Positions 42,647 to 49,941 of a DNA stretch of 64,000 nt are shown piece by piece. Every line of letters starts with the position of its first letter. Positions within the stretch are counted from its first letter, which is position 1. Made by a program: the position numbers and the translations under genes. The stretch is taken from assembly GCF_024623785.1 (NCBI RefSeq), contig NZ_JANKBZ010000022.1, positions 124,001-188,000 on the forward strand, read 5' to 3'. The notes under the pieces were generated by a model. That model was not told the origin of the DNA and searched no databases. It worked only from the letters and a program-made list of their open reading frames with translations. The DNA comes from Archangium lipolyticum (GTDB lineage: Bacteria; Myxococcota; Myxococcia; Myxococcales; Myxococcaceae).

Positions 42647-45355
42647 TCACTGTCCGGTGACGATGCCGAGCCGCAGTTCGAGGTCGAACGATAGATCCGG
42701 CGAGGTCGCGCCTGTCTGCTTGACCACCACCGCGAGGGTATTCTCCCCCTGGACGAACACTCCGGCGGGGATGGAATCGGCGACGAGCTCGTTCTCCGTG
42801 CCGGCGCTCGCGTACCTGTCGTGGGCGAGGCCCTTGCCCACGTTCCGGGTGAACACCTGCGTGCCGTTGACGAACACCGCCACACCGTCGTCGAAGAGGA
42901 CACGCAGGCTGGCCTCGGTGACGGCGCCGTTCACGAGGATCTTCTTGCGGAAGTAGACGCTGGGCTGGGACACGGCGCCCCGGGTGAGCACCGTGGCCTC
43001 GTCGCCGTCGCCGTACCCGAGCTGGCCCGCGCCGGACTTCCACGCCGAGTCATCGAAGTCCGGCATGTTCCAGTGCATGCCCGGATCCACCCCGCTGTCC
43101 TCGTACTTCCACACGGACCGGAAGGAGATGGGAGTGCTCACCGTCTGCTGGCTGATGGTGAAGGGAGCGTTGCTCACGTCCGACAGCGCGGGCTCACCAG
43201 CGCGCGACACGCGCACCAGCGCCTGGGAGGTGCTCACCTGCGGCACCATCCACGCGTGCACGCCGGTGTTGGGCACGCCGGAGGCGATGGGCGTCCAGCT
43301 CACGCCATTGTCCGTGGAGAGCGCCAGGTCCACGCTCGCCATGGTGCCGGTGCTGGACCAGGTGATGGACGTGGAAGCGCCCGGCAGGAAGATCTCCCCT
43401 GCGTTGGGCGCGGTGAGCACCAGCGTGTCCGGCACCGGGCCCGAGAGCTGCTCCACCTCCAGCGAGAGCGCGAAGGTGAGATCATCCGAGTTGGCGGACA
43501 CCTGCTTCACGATCGCCGTCACCACGTTCTCCCCCACCCGGAACGGATTGGCTTCGAGCGGGAGCGGAACGCGCTCGTACGCGTTGGTCGTCGAACCGGA
43601 AGCCCAGACGGCGAAGCCCGTGCCGTTGCCCATGTTGCGGGAGAAGACGGGGACGCCGTTGATCCACACGGCGATGGCATCGTCGTACAGCACCTCGAGG
43701 TGGGCCGCGGTGACGATGTTCTCCAGGGTGATCTTCTTGCGGAAGTAGACGGTGGGAATGCCAGAGGAGATGACGGTGCCCTCGTCCTCGTCTCCGTAGC
43801 CGAGCTGACCCGAGCCGGTCTTCCACGCGGAGTCATCGAAGTCCCGGTCCAGCCAGGCGGTGCCCTGATCGATGCCCCGGTCGTCATACTTCCACGTGTC
43901 GCCGAGGACGATCTTCTTCCGCGCGGTGGGCGTCACCTGGGCCACCCGCACCATGCGCGCCACCGAGGGCACCCCCTGCCCGTCCACGATGAAGAGCATG
44001 TAGTAGCCCGGGGGCGCGGTGAGGTTGCTCGCGGGCGCGGTCACGCTCAGGCCACCGTTCGTCTGGGAGAAGGCCAGCTTGAGGAAGCGCTGGTTCTGAT
44101 CGAAGGCATGCGTCACCGAGCCGAGGGCGAGCAGCGTCACCTTCGCCACCCGCGACGCATCCAGGGTCTGCACGAGGAAGCTCGTCCCGGGAGTGATGAC
44201 GGCCGGCGCCTCCTGGATGGCGGGTCGGGTGCCATCCTGCTCGAGATACGGCGGCGAGAAGATCTCCACCGTGCGCAGGTTGCGGCCACCGCCGGTCAGC
44301 ACGCGCCCGTCCGGCAACAGGAGCGCCGCCGAGTGATAGCCCCGGTAGTCCGCCGCGGGGGCGAGCTTCGTCCAGGTGTTGGTGTCGGGATCGTAGAGCT
44401 CCGGCACCTTGACGGGCAGGGTCTCGTCATCGAAATCCGAGCCGCTGCTGCCGCCCGACACCAGCACCTTGCCATCCGGCAGCAGGGTGGCGTTGAGCTG
44501 GCGCCTCGGCCAGGCCATCGGGGCGCGGGCCCGCCAGACTGGCGCCGGCGCCGCGAGATCGATCTCCTCCACGGTGGCGGTGGGCGGCGAGCCCCCTCCA
44601 ATGAGGAGCACCTTGGAGTCGATCATCACCGCCGAGCCATAGGCGCGGCCGTTGTATGCGCTCCGGGGGCCCTCGAACCAGGTGCCGGTCCCCTCCGTGT
44701 CCAACCAGCGGGAGGTACGCTGGGGGCCGGAGTAGAAGATCTTGCCGTTGGGTGCCAGGAACACCCGCGGGTAGTAGGGCACATCGCGCACGGCGGTCGT
44801 GAGGTCGCGGAACGTGCCCGTGCTGGACTGCCACACCTGTGGCAGCTCGTTGCAGGTGCCGGACGCGTGGGTTTCGCCCGAGAGCACCACCACGTCTCCG
44901 TTGGGGAGCGTGGTGTTGGTGGGGTACCACCGGTTATCATTCATGTCCGGGCCGCGGCTCCACGTGAGCGTGAAGGGATTGAAGATGCTCACGTAGGGGT
45001 AGCCCACGTGGGACTCCTCGTGGCCGCCCGTCACCAGCAGCCGCCCGTCCGGCAGGAAGGAGTGACCCGCGCAGAAGATGTTGTAGTCCGCCCGTGGCAG
45101 GGCCGAGAGCGCTCCCGTGGCCGGGTCCCACAATTGAGGTGGTAGCAGGCCCTCGTCGAACTCGCCGAAGAACATCACCTGCCCCGTGGGCAGCAGGTGG
45201 GCGTGGGTCATGGACACGGGAAAGGTCGTCAGCGGAGACCACTCCCCCGCGACTTTTGGATCCGCCGCTTCCACCGCCAACGGGACCAGGGACAACAGCA
45301 GGCCCGCGAACAGCAGGCACCTTCTCCAGCTCTCAAAGCATGACCGCACCATCAT
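42647..45355 (-). CDS. fbfB: Secreted copper-radical (galactose/glyoxal) oxidase, FbfB-like
   Basis: 902 residues with a signal peptide (to about residue 31). The Kelch-type propeller carries the galactose/glyoxal oxidase site: Cys95 (IFCAGHS) and Tyr144 (NRWYPT) as the thioether pair, Tyr340-His341 (YRGYHS) and His416 (VTHAFDQ). The DUF1929 Ig-like domain follows. Residues 486-634 and 747-897 are two copies of a galactose-binding-like module (W-K-Y-x-D, DFDDSAWKxGxGQLGYGD, VYFRKK) with a third Ig-like domain between them. FbfB of Stigmatella aurantiaca, needed for fruiting bodies, is a galactose-oxidase homologue of about 58 kDa; this protein is longer by the added modules. Divergent from fbfA. 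Confidence 0.88.
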   Translation of the reverse strand: MMVRSCFESWRRCLLFAGLLLSLVPLAVEAADPKVAGEWSPLTTFPVSMTHAHLLPTGQVMFFGEFDEGLLPPQLWDPATGALSALPRADYNIFCAGHSFLPDGRLLVTGGHEESHVGYPYVSIFNPFTLTWSRGPDMNDNRWYPTNTTLPNGDVVVLSGETHASGTCNELPQVWQSSTGTFRDLTTAVRDVPYYPRVFLAPNGKIFYSGPQRTSRWLDTEGTGTWFEGPRSAYNGRAYGSAVMIDSKVLLIGGGSPPTATVEEIDLAAPAPVWRARAPMAWPRRQLNATLLPDGKVLVSGGSSGSDFDDETLPVKVPELYDPDTNTWTKLAPAADYRGYHSAALLLPDGRVLTGGGRNLRTVEIFSPPYLEQDGTRPAIQEAPAVITPGTSFLVQTLDASRVAKVTLLALGSVTHAFDQNQRFLKLAFSQTNGGLSVTAPASNLTAPPGYYMLFIVDGQGVPSVARMVRVAQVTPTARKKIVLGDTWKYDDRGIDQGTAWLDRDFDDSAWKTGSGQLGYGDEDEGTVISSGIPTVYFRKKITLENIVTAAHLEVLYDDAIAVWINGVPVFSRNMGNGTGFAVWASGSTTNAYERVPLPLEANPFRVGENVVTAIVKQVSANSDDLTFALSLEVEQLSGPVPDTLVLTAPNAGEIFLPGASTSITWSSTGTMASVDLALSTDNGVSWTPIASGVPNTGVHAWMVPQVSTSQALVRVSRAGEPALSDVSNAPFTISQQTVSTPISFRSVWKYEDSGVDPGMHWNMPDFDDSAWKSGAGQLGYGDGDEATVLTRGAVSQPSVYFRKKILVNGAVTEASLRVLFDDGVAVFVNGTQVFTRNVGKGLAHDRYASAGTENELVADSIPAGVFVQGENTLAVVVKQTGATSPDLSFDLELRLGIVTGQ
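42665..43117 (-). repeat. fbfB C-terminal module, copy 2
   Basis: Encodes residues 747-897 of the oxidase. It matches the upstream module at 43454-43900 in the shared phrases DFDDSAWK, GQLGYGD and VYFRKKI. This is an internal gene duplication. Confidence 0.7.
43454..43900 (-). repeat. fbfB C-terminal module, copy 1
   Basis: Encodes residues 486-634 of the oxidase, the first copy of the duplicated galactose-binding-like module. It is separated from copy 2 by an Ig-like spacer of about 110 residues. Confidence 0.7.
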
Positions 45356-45449
45356 TCTTCCCCCTCCCCGACGACGCCCATCTGTTGCTGGCGGCTGAAC
45401 CTAGGGCCCACGCGAGCGCGAACAAGGCGAGCCCGGGTCGTGTCGGTGT

Positions 45450-45557
45450 GATGACGAAAGGACAACGAGTGTCATCGAGGTGACCGACCACCCGACATCG
45501 GGGGCGGAAGCGCAGTCGGTGAAGGGCACTCCCCATACCCCCCGGGGCAGTTGTCCT
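45450..45557. promoter_or_regulatory. Divergent fbfB/fbfA control region
   Basis: The 367-bp gap (45356-45722) contains two inverted-repeat signals: GATGAC...GTCATC (45450-45476, 15-base spacer) and a matching heptamer pair AGGACAA (45459-45465) and TTGTCCT (45551-45557). They could be shared sites for a developmental regulator. No complete promoter was recognised on either strand. Confidence 0.35.
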
Positions 45558-45722
45558 GGGATTGGCACGGTCCGAGTTTCACGCCGCCCCGAAGAACCGT
45601 GAGGAGTGGGCGCGGTGGGTCGGGGGACGAGGGGGGCGGCAGGGCGAGGCAGGGCCAGGAGCGAGCGTCCGAAGTGTGTGGAGCGAGGGCGCCACGGGCT
45701 CGGTCGAGCCACCGGGAGGGAC

Positions 45723-46994
45723 ATGGAACTCTTCCCCATTCACCTGTTGGTATTGGTGGTGATGATGAACCGGTACGTGCTCGGTCCGCTGCTGCGGCGG
45801 ATCCGGGGCCGCCGGGTGGACGCCACGAATGACGGCTATCAGCCAACCGTCACGGTGGTCATTCCCCTCTTCAACGAGGGCGAGGGCATCCATCACGCCG
45901 TCCGGAGCCTGCTGGAACAGGACTACCCGGCGGACAAGCTGAGCATCTGCGTGGTGGACGACTGCTCCACCGACGACAGCCATGCCTGGGCGCTGCGCGC
46001 GGCCGAGGGGCATCCGAACGTGAAGGTGATGCGCAACCCGTACAACATGGGCAAGCGCAAGGGCATCGCCCGGGCGGTGCGTGAGGCGACGGCGGAGCTC
46101 ATCGTCTCGGTGGACTCGGACGTGGTGGTGCACCCGAGCGCCGTGCGCGAGCTGGTGCGGCGCTTCGTGAGCCCGCGCATCGCCGCGGTGGGAGGCCGCA
46201 CCTACGTGGCCAACCGTCATCAGAACTGGATGACGCGGATGATCGAGATCAAGTTCTACTTCGCCCAGGAGTGGCTCAAGGATCTGGAGCGGAGCTTCCG
46301 CTCGGTGCTGTGCCTGTCCGGGTGCCTCACCGCGTACCGGCGCCACGTGCTGCTGGAGCTGGAGCCCATCCTCGAGACGCGCAACATCGCCGGGGTCCCC
46401 ATCAAATACGGAGAGGATCGTTTCCTCACGCGGCAGATCGTCAAGGCGGGCTACGAGACGGTCTACACCACGGCGGCCTGGTGCCAGACGGCCGCGCCGG
46501 CCACGCTGGCGGGCTACTTCTCGCAGCAGCTGCGGTGGCGGCGCTCCAACCTCGTGGACATGATCTGCGGGCTGAGCCACGCCTGGAGGCTGCATCCGGT
46601 GGTGTGCATCCACTACGTGTCCCAGCTGGCGCTGCTGCTCTCCTATCCCGTCATCATCATCCACAACCTGATCAACGGGCAGTTCTGGGGCGTGCTGCTG
46701 CTGCACATGCTCGTCATGGGAGCCATGGGGCTCATCTACCGGATCGACAAGAGGGACCTGCCCGCGGACATGCGCGTCCCGGCGATCTCCTTCCTTCCCA
46801 TGGGGCTGCTGATGCCCATCACCTACGCACTCTTCACTCCGCTGGCGCTGCTCACGCTGGACTCGGGGAGCTGGGAGACGCGGGGCAAGCCGAGCACGGC
46901 GCCTGGCGTACCGCCCGCGGACGTACCGCCCGCCGAGCGGGCTCCCAGCATCATCCCCCCCACGCGGACGGCCGGAGGGAGCACGACGCCATGA
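45723..46994 (+). CDS. fbfA: Processive family-2 glycosyltransferase, FbfA/NodC-like
   Basis: 423 residues. The four motifs of hyaluronan/chitin/cellulose-type synthases are present: VVDDCSTDDS, VSVDSDVVV, KYGEDRFLTRQ and QQLRWRRSN. One N-terminal and about four C-terminal membrane helices (SQLALLLSYPVIIIHNLI, GVLLLHMLVMGAMGLIY, FLPMGLLMPITYALFTPLALL) would form the pore. The start was chosen for GGGAGGGAC before the ATG. FbfA of Stigmatella aurantiaca, about 45 kDa, is a NodC/chitin-synthase homologue needed for fruiting; size and context agree. First gene of a four-gene operon, next to the oxidase as in Streptomyces cslA-glxA. Confidence 0.9.
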   Translation: MELFPIHLLVLVVMMNRYVLGPLLRRIRGRRVDATNDGYQPTVTVVIPLFNEGEGIHHAVRSLLEQDYPADKLSICVVDDCSTDDSHAWALRAAEGHPNVKVMRNPYNMGKRKGIARAVREATAELIVSVDSDVVVHPSAVRELVRRFVSPRIAAVGGRTYVANRHQNWMTRMIEIKFYFAQEWLKDLERSFRSVLCLSGCLTAYRRHVLLELEPILETRNIAGVPIKYGEDRFLTRQIVKAGYETVYTTAAWCQTAAPATLAGYFSQQLRWRRSNLVDMICGLSHAWRLHPVVCIHYVSQLALLLSYPVIIIHNLINGQFWGVLLLHMLVMGAMGLIYRIDKRDLPADMRVPAISFLPMGLLMPITYALFTPLALLTLDSGSWETRGKPSTAPGVPPADVPPAERAPSIIPPTRTAGGSTTP

Positions 46995-48076
46995 ACCAGC
47001 GCATCGTCAACAAGCTCAACACCCTCGCGGTCAACGCCTACAAGGCCCTGGGCTCGGTGTTGCTGGCCCTCATCCTGGTGGGGCTCGTCTCGTACCTGGG
47101 GATGCAGGCCTTCTTCTTCGTGGGCCATGCCTGGCTGACACCCACGGTGGTGTCGCCGACGGATCCGCAGATCCTCCAGCTCAACGCCCAGCTGGCGCAG
47201 CAGGCGGCGGCGCGGGACAAGCTGCTCGCGGACCGGCGGGACATGGAGGCACGGCTGGAGCAGGCCGAGCGGCTGCTCGGCTCGGAGAAGGACTTCCAGG
47301 AGCGCTTCCGGCTGGCGCTGAGCAGTGAGCGGGAGGCCCGGGCGAAGTCGCTGCGGCGGCTGGCGGTGCTGCGCCAGGAGTACCGGGAGGCGGCCGAGGA
47401 GATCGCCAAGTCCAACCGGGCCTACGCGGGGATGGCGCGCACGCGCACCGAAGCGCTCTACAACGCGCGGATGCTGGAGCGGGAGGAGCGGCTCACCGCG
47501 AACCACCAGCTGGCGCAGATGGCGCAGACGAACCTGTCGCTGTCGGAGGGCTCGGCGGAGTTGCAGACGAAGCTGGAGGCGCTGAAGCGGGAGCTGGACG
47601 GCTTCGACGCCTCGATGGCGGGCAGGTCCGCGGGCCTCACCACGGAGGTGCTGCTGCTGGAGCGGGAGTACACGCGCTCGGTGCTGGAGGTGGCGCGGGC
47701 GGAGAGCGAGCGGCGCCACCTGAAGGAGAGCCTGCACTCACTGGATGAGGCGGTGGCGCGCTACGACGCGCTGCTGGCGTCCATCCGGAGCTCGCCATGG
47801 CTGGAGGCCATCGAGCGGGGGCTGACGGTGGGCTTCGTGCCGTACGAGAACCTGGGGAACGCGAGGGCGGGCATGCCGCTCTACCGGTGCGCGCTGAAGC
47901 TGCTGTGGTGCCGGGAGGTGGGCATGGTGGGCCAGCCGCTGCAGGGTGAGGTGACGGTGAAGCACCCGGTACGCCAGACGCTGCTGCGGGGCGTGATGGT
48001 GGAGCTGGAGCTGCGGGACGAGCGCTGGGCGCGCGAGGAACTGCTGCACCTGGGGCGGCCGCCGCTGCTGCTGTAG
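46991..48076 (+). CDS. Membrane-anchored coiled-coil protein, HlyD-like adaptor
   Basis: 361 residues. One membrane helix (SVLLALILVGLVSYLGMQAFFFV, about 22-44), then a coiled coil of about 200 residues rich in Ala/Glu/Arg/Leu (with LRRLAVLRQEYREAAEEIA and similar), and a small C-terminal beta domain (YENLGNARAGMPLYRC, QPLQGEVTVKHPVRQTLLRGVMVELELRD). This is the plan of a periplasmic adaptor that links an inner-membrane synthase to an outer-membrane exit. Two Cys (YRCALKLLWC) could form a disulfide. ATGA overlap with fbfA. Confidence 0.8.
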   Translation: MNQRIVNKLNTLAVNAYKALGSVLLALILVGLVSYLGMQAFFFVGHAWLTPTVVSPTDPQILQLNAQLAQQAAARDKLLADRRDMEARLEQAERLLGSEKDFQERFRLALSSEREARAKSLRRLAVLRQEYREAAEEIAKSNRAYAGMARTRTEALYNARMLEREERLTANHQLAQMAQTNLSLSEGSAELQTKLEALKRELDGFDASMAGRSAGLTTEVLLLEREYTRSVLEVARAESERRHLKESLHSLDEAVARYDALLASIRSSPWLEAIERGLTVGFVPYENLGNARAGMPLYRCALKLLWCREVGMVGQPLQGEVTVKHPVRQTLLRGVMVELELRDERWAREELLHLGRPPLLL

Positions 48077-48100
48077 CGCGGGAGCCTGGAAGGAGACGCT

Positions 48101-49204
48101 ATGCGGTGGGCGGTTGCATGGGGCGTACTGGCGGGCCTGGGCGCTGGGACCGCGGAGGCCCAGGAGCCGGCGGAAGAGGCACGCGAGCCGGGCTACTGCG
48201 CCTTCGTGCGCGGGGTGGGCGACGCGGAGTCGGCGGTGCTGCTGGCACCGGACGTGTTCGCGAACGTGGGCGTGGTGAACGCGGGCGAGGCCGGCGGGGG
48301 TGGAGGCGTGCCACTGGGCGGCCCCACGCCGAGAGTCACGGCGGGCCTGGACTATGACTTCGTGGGGCTGTACCGGGGCCTGGGGATCCGCCGCCGGGCG
48401 GAGGCGGAGTGCGAGCGCTACCGGGCGCTCTCGGCGCTGCGAGCGGCCGTGAAGAGGGGCCCGGACGTGGGCGCGGAAACGGCGCTGGCCGCACGAGCCC
48501 AGGTGCTGGAGGCCATCCTCCCCGAGGCCGAGCAGCTCCTGACGTCCCTGGGAGAGGACGTGAAGGAGGGCCGGGCCACGGTGGAGGAGCTCAACGCGCT
48601 GCGGTTGCGGATGGACGCCCTGAGGGCGCTGGCGCACGAGACGGCGAGGGAGCGGGAGCGGCTGGCCGCCCTGCCCCGCCCGGCCGAGCGTCCGTTGTCC
48701 GCGTACCTGGGGGAGATGAGGGCGGCGGATGCTCGGGTGGAAGAGGAGTCCGCGGGCCTGAGACGCGCGTCGGCGTGGACGGTGCGGCTGCGAGGCGGGT
48801 ACGACGAGCTGATCGACGTGAGGCAGGACGTGCCACTCTTCGGGATGTTGACGGTCTCGTACAACCTGGGGAGCCTGTGGCAGCCGTCGGCGAACGCGAA
48901 GGCGCGCGAGGGCCGCCGGCGGTGGCTCGAGGAGGACGTCGAGGGGGTGAGCCAGGAGGTGGCCCGGCTGCTGCGCGAGCTGAGGGCGGCACACGGGACG
49001 GAGGAGACGCGGCTGCGCGAGGTGTCGGTACTGGTCTCGGACCTGGAGGGGCAGTTGAGGGAGCTCCAGGCGATGGAGACGGCGAAGGTGCGCCGTTACC
49101 GCGACTACCTGGTGCTGGAGCTGGCGCGGCTGAGGGCGGAGCAGGCCTGGCTGAAGGCGCACGTGGCGGAGCTGGGCCGGTTCCTGGGAGAAGAGCGGCC
49201 GTGA
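48101..49204 (+). CDS. Periplasmic/outer-membrane coiled-coil protein
   Basis: 367 residues. Signal peptide to AEA-QE (about residue 20). A Gly-rich stretch (GEAGGGGGVPLGG) near 85-100 is followed by DYDFVGLYRGL and long helices (LRAAVKRGP..., LRLRMDALRALAHETARERERLAAL, VAELGRFLGEER). VPLFGMLTVSYNLGSLWQ in the middle is like the beta segments between helical pairs in TolC-type outer-membrane proteins. I read it as a divergent outer-membrane export partner; it lacks a clear family match. It starts 24 bp after the adaptor gene. Confidence 0.7.
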   Translation: MRWAVAWGVLAGLGAGTAEAQEPAEEAREPGYCAFVRGVGDAESAVLLAPDVFANVGVVNAGEAGGGGGVPLGGPTPRVTAGLDYDFVGLYRGLGIRRRAEAECERYRALSALRAAVKRGPDVGAETALAARAQVLEAILPEAEQLLTSLGEDVKEGRATVEELNALRLRMDALRALAHETARERERLAALPRPAERPLSAYLGEMRAADARVEEESAGLRRASAWTVRLRGGYDELIDVRQDVPLFGMLTVSYNLGSLWQPSANAKAREGRRRWLEEDVEGVSQEVARLLRELRAAHGTEETRLREVSVLVSDLEGQLRELQAMETAKVRRYRDYLVLELARLRAEQAWLKAHVAELGRFLGEERP

Positions 49205-49902
49205 TCGTCCGGCCGGTCCTGGTGGCCTCGCTGCTGGGACTGCTCGCGCCTCCCGCGTCTTCTGGCAGGGGCATGAAGACGGATGACACGCTCCCCATGG
49301 TGCAGCCGAAGCGGATGAAGGTGACCCAAGGGAAGCTGGAGCCACTTCCGGATGGGCGCCTGGTCATCGACTCGCCCAAGGTCCGGGCGGTGGTTCCCTC
49401 CAGGGAGGAACCGAAGACACGAGCCCTGATGGCATCAACGAGGGCGCCGGAGGAAGCCCGGGTAGCGGAGCTGCGCTTCACCTACCTGGGGGCGACACGA
49501 GAGCAGGAGCCCTTGCAATCGGGGGAGCTGCGGCGGCAGGTGGGGCTGAAGCTGCGGGCGCGGGACGGCTGCAACGTCGTCTACGTGATGTGGCGCATCG
49601 AGCCGAAGGCGGGGCTGGTGGTGTCGGTGAAGCACAATCCTGGGATGCGCCGCTCGGACGACTGCGGCAACAGCGGCTACCAGACGGTGAAACCACGGAG
49701 CAAGGCACCGGTACCAAGGCTCGAGCCAGGAGACGACCACACCCTGAGAGCGGAGCTCGAGGGTACGGCCCTGACGGTGCGAGTCGACGGCAAGCCCGTG
49801 TGGGAAGGGACGCTCCCCGAGGAAGTGCTCACGTTCGACGGGCCGGTGGGTCTGCGAAGCGACAACGGTCGTTTCCAGGTGGAGCTACGAGTCCACCCAT
49901 GA
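49201..49902 (+). CDS. Secreted ConA-like/DUF1080-type glycan-binding protein
   Basis: 233 residues from GTG, which overlaps the previous stop as GTGA. Signal peptide IVRPVLVASLLGLLAPPASS. The C-terminal part has the beta-sandwich run KLRARDGCNVVYVMWRIEPK, HTLRAELEGTALTVRVDGKPVWEGTLP, GPVGLRSDNGRFQVELRVHP, as in 3-keto-disaccharide-hydrolase/laminin-G-like domains. It most likely binds the polymer made by the operon. Last gene; a strong hairpin follows. Confidence 0.75.
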   Translation: MIVRPVLVASLLGLLAPPASSGRGMKTDDTLPMVQPKRMKVTQGKLEPLPDGRLVIDSPKVRAVVPSREEPKTRALMASTRAPEEARVAELRFTYLGATREQEPLQSGELRRQVGLKLRARDGCNVVYVMWRIEPKAGLVVSVKHNPGMRRSDDCGNSGYQTVKPRSKAPVPRLEPGDDHTLRAELEGTALTVRVDGKPVWEGTLPEEVLTFDGPVGLRSDNGRFQVELRVHP

Positions 49903-49905
49903 CCC

Positions 49906-49938
49906 CACTCCCCCTCTCCCTCCGGGAGAGGGGGAGTG
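49906..49938. terminator. Bidirectional hairpin between convergent genes (REP-like)
   Basis: A perfect 15-bp stem (CACTCCCCCTCTCCC and its complement) with a TCC loop fills the 39-bp gap between the last fbf-operon gene and the Rieske gene. It is a longer version of the palindrome at 5039-5070. It lacks a T-run but could block transcription from both sides. Confidence 0.65.
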
Positions 49939-49941
49939 AGC

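Noticed and set aside
45563-45578. TGGCACG at 45563 as a sigma-54 promoter for fbfA
   Set aside because: The -24 half is perfect, but the -12 half (GAGTT) lacks the essential GC and the leader would be long.
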